Assembly: GCF_050753345.1 (NCBI RefSeq)
Contig: NZ_JBLZFX010000010.1
Span: 34,471-98,470 of the forward strand
Direction: 5' to 3'
Length of the DNA: 64,000 nt
From: Alkalinema pantanalense
Lineage (GTDB): Bacteria > Cyanobacteriota > Cyanobacteriia > Leptolyngbyales > Leptolyngbyaceae
Part shown: positions 60,011-64,000 of the stretch, in pieces
Position numbering within the stretch: the first letter of the stretch is position 1
Layout of the letters: the number at the start of each line of letters is the position of its first letter
The notes under the pieces: model-generated
Database searches by the model: none
The model's input: the letters and a program-made list of their open reading frames with translations, nothing else
What the model was told of the DNA's origin: nothing
Program-made: the position numbers and the translations under genes

Positions 60011-60225
60011 GGTGGATAGAGTGCAGACCTAGCATGATATCCCCAAGCCGCAGACGCGATCGCCAGTGCAACGTCTCAGCGCTCCTGCTGGCTATCTTCA
60101 ACAGATGGTCGAAATCGCTCCTGCGGGGGGGACTGGTGCCAACAATCCTGCTCTCACCCTACAAATCCCGCCCCACTGAAGCATTCCCAGTGTAGGATCA
60201 AAAAGGTCTTTTACAAAGCTTAACC

Positions 60226-61737
60226 ATGCCACGGGACTTGCGGGGATTTATCAAACAATTGGAGGATCGCGGTCAACTACGGCGCATCACGGCCCCCGTT
60301 GATCCAGACTTGGAAATTGCCGAAATTGCCCAACGGATGCTCCAGTGTGGTGGGCCTGCGCTCTTGTTTGAAAACGTCAAAGGGGCCGATCATCCTGTTG
60401 CGGTTAACCTCATGGGGACGGTGGAACGCATCGTCTGGGCGATGAACATGGAATCCGTCAGCGAGCTGGAAGACCTGGGTAAAAAACTAGCGATTCTTTA
60501 CCAGCCCCGCCCCCCTAAAAAAATTAAGCAGGCGATCGATCTGGGTAAGGTTCTGTTTGATGTTCTCAAGGCCAAACCCGATCGGGATCTCTTCCCTGCC
60601 TGCCAACAGGTGGTGTTGAAAGATGAGGAAGTGGACCTCACGAAATTACCCCTGCTTAAGGTCTATCCCGGTGATGCGGGTAAAGTCGTCACCCTGGGCT
60701 TGATGATCACCAAAGACCCAGAAACCAAAATTCCCAACGTGGGTGTCTATCGCCTGCAATTGCAATCTAAAAACACCATGACCGTGCAATGGCTATCCGT
60801 GCGCGGTGCCACCCGCCACCTCCGCAAGGCCGCAGAACGGGGCGAAAAATTAGAAGTCGCGATCGCCATCGGGGTTGATCCGATCGTGATTATGGCGGCG
60901 GCTACGCCCTTGCCGATCGATCTGTCGGAATGGCTCTTTGCGGGACTGTATGGCGGTTCTGGGATTCACTTGGCCAAGTGTAAAACGGTAGATTTGGAAG
61001 TGCCTGCGGATTCGGAATTTGTTCTGGAAGGCACGATCACCCCTGGAGAAGTGGCGATCGATGGCCCAGCGGGGGATCACATGGGTTACTACGGCCCCGT
61101 CAAGGAAGATGCGCCGTTATTGCATTTCCACTGCATGACCCACCGCAAAAATCCCATTTATCTCACCACCTTCAGCGGTCGGCCTCCCAAGGAAGATGCC
61201 ATGATGGCGATCGCTCTGAATCGCATCTACACGCCCATCCTGCGGCAACAGGTTCCGGAAATTGTTGATTTCTTCCTCCCCATGGAAGCGTTGTCCTATA
61301 AGGCTGCGGTGATTGCGATCGACAAAGCCTATCCCGGTCAAGCACGGCGGGCAGCTTTGGCCTTTTGGAGCGCTCTACCGCAATTCAGCTATACCAAATT
61401 TGTGATTGTGGTGGATAAAGATATTAACATTCGGGATCCCCGTGCTGTGGTCTGGGCGGTGACTTCCAAGGTGGATGCGGCGCGGGATGTGTTTATTCTG
61501 CCGGATAATCCCTTTGACTCGTTGGACTTCGCCACGGAGCGCAGTGGCCTCGGCAGCAAAATGGGCATCGACGCCACCACGAAGATTTACCCGGAAACAG
61601 ATCGGCCTTGGGGCGAGGCGTTGCAACCCGATCCAGCTACAGCGGAGTTAGTCACCCAACGCTGGGCAGAATACGGTTTAGCCGACATCAAGCTAACGGA
61701 AGCAAACCCCAACCTCTTTGGCTACGATGTCCGTTAA
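60226..61737 (+). CDS. ubiD: UbiD-family decarboxylase
   Basis: A prenyl-FMN-dependent decarboxylase of 503 residues. It has the family's N-terminal DLRGFIKQLEDRGQLRRI, the NVGVYRLQ stretch and the catalytic region with EGTITPGEVAIDGPAGDHMGYYG; the Glu and Asp residues typical of the E-R-E network fall in this order. In cyanobacteria it is expected to remove the carboxyl group of the prenylated 4-hydroxybenzoate on the way to plastoquinone. It needs the flavin prenyltransferase UbiX, which is not in this window. The gene stands alone. Confidence 0.9.
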   Translation: MPRDLRGFIKQLEDRGQLRRITAPVDPDLEIAEIAQRMLQCGGPALLFENVKGADHPVAVNLMGTVERIVWAMNMESVSELEDLGKKLAILYQPRPPKKIKQAIDLGKVLFDVLKAKPDRDLFPACQQVVLKDEEVDLTKLPLLKVYPGDAGKVVTLGLMITKDPETKIPNVGVYRLQLQSKNTMTVQWLSVRGATRHLRKAAERGEKLEVAIAIGVDPIVIMAAATPLPIDLSEWLFAGLYGGSGIHLAKCKTVDLEVPADSEFVLEGTITPGEVAIDGPAGDHMGYYGPVKEDAPLLHFHCMTHRKNPIYLTTFSGRPPKEDAMMAIALNRIYTPILRQQVPEIVDFFLPMEALSYKAAVIAIDKAYPGQARRAALAFWSALPQFSYTKFVIVVDKDINIRDPRAVVWAVTSKVDAARDVFILPDNPFDSLDFATERSGLGSKMGIDATTKIYPETDRPWGEALQPDPATAELVTQRWAEYGLADIKLTEANPNLFGYDVR

Positions 61738-61817
61738 TCACTTCCGGAACCCAGCGAGCGAGATGATGAAGGGCTGGCTCATCTCAGATTGTCAAGCTTC
61801 GCTTAGGATATTACTGT

Positions 61818-61846
61818 TTGACGATAGTAACGTTGCGCGATACCAT
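61818..61846 (+). promoter_or_regulatory. Candidate promoter of higBA
   Basis: TTGACG (61818-61823) and TACCAT (61841-61846) are 17 bases apart. The GTG start of the toxin gene is at 61853, seven bases after the -10 box, so the transcript would begin at or next to the start codon (leaderless). Confidence 0.45.
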
Positions 61847-61852
61847 TAAGTT

Positions 61853-62137
61853 GTGATCATCAATTTCAAATCTAAAGAGACAAAACGGATCTTTGACGGT
61901 TTTGTCTCTAGCTATTACCCACCCAATATTCAACGGCTTGCTTTACGGAAACTCTTATTGTTAGATGCTGCAACTTCGATCAATGACTTACGAATTCCTC
62001 CTGGAAATCATTTAGAAAAACTTGTGGGAGATCGCAAGGGACAATACAGTATCCGCATAAACGATCAGTGGCGAATATGCTTTACTTGGACGAACGAGAA
62101 TAATGCCGATCAAGTTGAGATTGTTGATTACCACTGA
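61853..62137 (+). CDS. higB: HigB-type toxin (RelE superfamily mRNA interferase)
   Basis: A small toxin of 94 residues that should cut mRNA on the ribosome. It has the HigB/RelE pattern: FKSKETKRIF at the N-terminus, IQRLALRKLLLLDAA, PPGNHLEKLVGDRKGQYSIRINDQWRICF and a C-terminal EIVDYH. The toxin comes first and the antitoxin second, as usual for higBA. The start is GTG at 61853; no other start codon gives the conserved N-terminus. Confidence 0.9.
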   Translation: MIINFKSKETKRIFDGFVSSYYPPNIQRLALRKLLLLDAATSINDLRIPPGNHLEKLVGDRKGQYSIRINDQWRICFTWTNENNADQVEIVDYH

Positions 62138-62187
62138 AAAGAGAGGTTTTAGAAAGATTAGATTCTAATGGTTTAGATCTTAATAAA

Positions 62188-62517
62188 GTGAGTGTAAACA
62201 GCCAGATTATGAATCATGATCGCCTTCCCAACATTCATCCCGGTGAAATTTTGAAATCGGAATTTCTAGAACCCCTAGAGATTACGCCCTATCGTCTCAG
62301 CAAAGACATTGGAGTTGCTCAAACCCGTATTAGCGAAATTTTGGCTGAGAAACGTAGCATTACCGCAGATACAGCTTGGCGGCTATCTCGCTATTTTGGG
62401 AATAGTCCTCAGTTCTGGTTAAACTTGCAAGCACAGTATGACCTGCGTCAAGCTCAAGAAGAAAATCAAGAAATCTATGATCAAATTCCTTTGGTGCAGT
62501 GCCTTCCTGTTACCTAG
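62188..62517 (+). CDS. higA: HigA-type antitoxin (XRE family)
   Basis: The cognate antitoxin, 109 residues from the GTG at 62188, or 102 from the ATG at 62209. It has the HigA signature: LPNIHPGEILKSEFLEPL, then a Cro/CI-type helix-turn-helix (SKDIGVAQTRISEILAEKR), and FGNSPQFWLNLQAQYDL. It should bind the toxin and the promoter of the pair. The genes are 50 bases apart. Confidence 0.92.
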   Translation: MSVNSQIMNHDRLPNIHPGEILKSEFLEPLEITPYRLSKDIGVAQTRISEILAEKRSITADTAWRLSRYFGNSPQFWLNLQAQYDLRQAQEENQEIYDQIPLVQCLPVT

Positions 62518-62645
62518 TGTTCATGCTACCTAACAAAACCCGACTACGGGATTGCCATTCCCCTTACTGAATCTGGGATCAATCGAGATGGCGATCGGTA
62601 GCAAATTCTCCCATCCCTTTCATTCCTTTCTGACTGCCTAACCCT

Positions 62646-63785
62646 ATGTCTTTTACCTTTGAAGTCCAAGCCACTTGCTCCCAAACCAACGCCCGTGCAG
62701 GGGTTTTCCAAACACCCCATGGGGTTGTGGAAACGCCTCGGTTTATGCCCGTGGGAACATTGGCCAACGTGAAAACCGTCACACCTGCACAGCTTCAAGA
62801 CACAGGTGCACAAATGGTTTTATCGAACACTTACCATTTGCATCTACAACCCGGTGAAGACATTGTGCAAATGGCAGGAGGATTGCATAAGTTTATGGGT
62901 TGGTCTGGCCCGATGCTGACGGACTCTGGGGGTTTCCAGGTGTTTAGCCTCAGCGAAATTAATCAGATTAACGATGACGGTGTAACGTTCCGATCGCCCC
63001 GTGATGGTTCCTTAATTCACTTGACGCCTGAGAAATCGATCGCCATTCAAAATACCCTTGGCGCAGATGTGATTATGGCCTTTGATGAATGTGCGCCTCC
63101 CGGAGTCGGACGGGACACGGTGGAAAAAGCCATGGAACGCACCTATGAATGGCTCAAACGTTGTGTTGCAGCCCATAGCCGTAAGGAAGATCAGGCGTTG
63201 TTTGGCATTGTGCAGGGCGGTGAATTTCTGGATCTGCGGGCAGAGGCTGCGCGGCAATTGGTGGACTTAAATTTGCCGGGATACGCGATCGGTGGGGTCA
63301 GCGTGGGAGAAGCCCCGGACGTAATCGATCAAGTGGTACAACATACGGCTCCCCTGCTGCCGCAGAATAAATTGCGCTATCTCATGGGCGTCGGCAGTTA
63401 TCGCGAAATGGCACGGGCGATCGCGGCGGGGGTGGATGTGTTTGACTGTGTGATTCCCACCCGGCTAGCGCGCCATGGTTGTGCTTTGGTGGGCGGCGAG
63501 CGCTGGAATTTGAAAAATGCGAAATTCCGGAAAGACTTCCGTCCGTTGGATGAGACCTGCTCCTGCTATGCTTGCCAAAACTTTAGTCGAGCCTACATCA
63601 GTCACCTGTTACGATCACAGGAACTCCTAGCCTACACCTTACTTTCGATTCATAACATTACGGAGCTCGTGCGCTTTACCCAACGGATTCGGCAATCGAT
63701 CCTAGCCGGAACCTTCACAACAGAATTTGCTCAATGGATCGCACCCGTAGAAGGACGACTCAGTTCGATCGAACCATTGACCTAA
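62646..63785 (+). CDS. tgt: Queuine tRNA-ribosyltransferase (Tgt)
   Basis: The enzyme that exchanges guanine-34 of the GUN anticodons for the queuine precursor preQ1. The protein of 379 residues has GVVETPRFMPVGT at the N-terminus, SNTYHLHL, the catalytic DSGGFQVFSL, DVIMAFDECAPPG (active-site Asp), FGIVQGG, GYAIGGVSVGE and the zinc site CSCYACQNF with the following His (SIHN), as in bacterial Tgt. The length is normal. Confidence 0.96.
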   Translation: MSFTFEVQATCSQTNARAGVFQTPHGVVETPRFMPVGTLANVKTVTPAQLQDTGAQMVLSNTYHLHLQPGEDIVQMAGGLHKFMGWSGPMLTDSGGFQVFSLSEINQINDDGVTFRSPRDGSLIHLTPEKSIAIQNTLGADVIMAFDECAPPGVGRDTVEKAMERTYEWLKRCVAAHSRKEDQALFGIVQGGEFLDLRAEAARQLVDLNLPGYAIGGVSVGEAPDVIDQVVQHTAPLLPQNKLRYLMGVGSYREMARAIAAGVDVFDCVIPTRLARHGCALVGGERWNLKNAKFRKDFRPLDETCSCYACQNFSRAYISHLLRSQELLAYTLLSIHNITELVRFTQRIRQSILAGTFTTEFAQWIAPVEGRLSSIEPLT

Positions 63786-63891
63786 CTCCCCTGGGGTGGG
63801 TGAGTTGATTGAGATTAATTGTTGAAAGCAGGCTGCATGCATCAATCTGAATCAATCGTAGGGACAACTGCTCCCTCGCCCTAGTGGACTG

Positions 63892-64000
63892 TCAGTTTTC
63901 AATTTGTGGATAGAGGCGCTTCAGTCGAATCCGAGCATCGGCAGTAGTAAACTGCCAATCTACTGCCTTTTGCAATTGATTACGTTCAGTGTACCAAGCC
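63892..64000 (-). CDS. IS630-family transposase, C-terminal end (partial at window edge)
   Basis: The last 35 codons of an open frame that enters from the right edge. The residues WQFTTADARIRLKRLYPQIEN and a TGA at 63892-63894 match the usual end of IS630-type transposases of cyanobacteria. CTAGTGGACTGTCAG beside the stop may be part of the IS end. The remainder is outside the window. Confidence 0.7.
   Translation of the reverse strand, partial: AWYTERNQLQKAVDWQFTTADARIRLKRLYPQIEN

Noticed and set aside
60004..60195. A small gene between the glycosyltransferase and ubiD
   Set aside because: It begins within the dispersed repeat copy C region and has a composition typical of chance frames.

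Overview
The window is a stretch of a cyanobacterial chromosome. GCGATCGC (HIP1-type) octamers are frequent, and it carries psaC (photosystem I iron-sulfur subunit), a CrtR-type beta-carotene hydroxylase, a PatA-family response regulator in two copies, a COP23-type protein and a VKOR-thioredoxin fusion, a set that points to a filamentous or unicellular cyanobacterium. No genus is claimed.

Layout. 1-5 kb: bioD, an ExoD-like membrane protein, a secreted or anchored hypothetical protein, a NarL-type response regulator, VKOR, then tRNA-Phe(GAA). 5.1-14.1 kb: an accessory island that starts at the 3' end of tRNA-Phe and ends at a second, diverged copy of that 3' end. Just inside the tRNA-Phe end lies the wreck of a tyrosine integrase, itself split by a short dispersed repeat. 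The cargo is a LysR regulator divergent from an apparent operon for a cobalt-type nitrile hydratase: CobW/P47K GTPase, DUF1097 membrane protein, beta subunit, alpha subunit, accessory protein, HupE/UreJ metal transporter, then a cysteine synthase-like enzyme and a membrane desaturase. 14.4-25.6 kb: a zinc phospholipase C-like protein with two DM9 repeats, a diacylglycerol kinase-family protein, cobN, a GAF histidine kinase with a degenerate receiver coupled to a SLOG/LSDAT protein, and a DHNA-CoA thioesterase-like protein.

25.6-47.5 kb: two complete paralogous taxis operons in tandem, all leftward, each in the order PatA-type regulator, CheY, CheW, GAF-containing methyl-accepting protein, CheA-receiver hybrid. 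This is the order of the cyanobacterial pix/tax/pil loci. The copy nearer the left end has an extra receptor translationally coupled to CheA. The two in-operon receptors keep a Cys-His motif at the bilin-attachment position of cyanobacteriochrome GAF domains; the extra receptor has Arg there. Each operon is preceded by about 1.7 kb without genes, and a 37-bp element is shared between those two leaders.

49-64 kb: housekeeping and cell-surface genes (phosphoglucomutase/phosphomannomutase, pyruvate kinase, COP23, crtR, an HdrB-like protein, psaC, WecG-type and family-4 glycosyltransferases, UbiD decarboxylase), a HigBA toxin-antitoxin pair, tgt, and the C-terminal end of an IS630-type transposase running off the right edge.

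The most interesting items are: the tRNA-Phe island with its unannotated split integrase; the possibility that its cysteine synthase and nitrile hydratase together turn cyanide into asparagine; the duplicated taxis operon with candidate photoreceptors; and the kinase-SLOG pair. All functions are read from sequence only; no searches were run.
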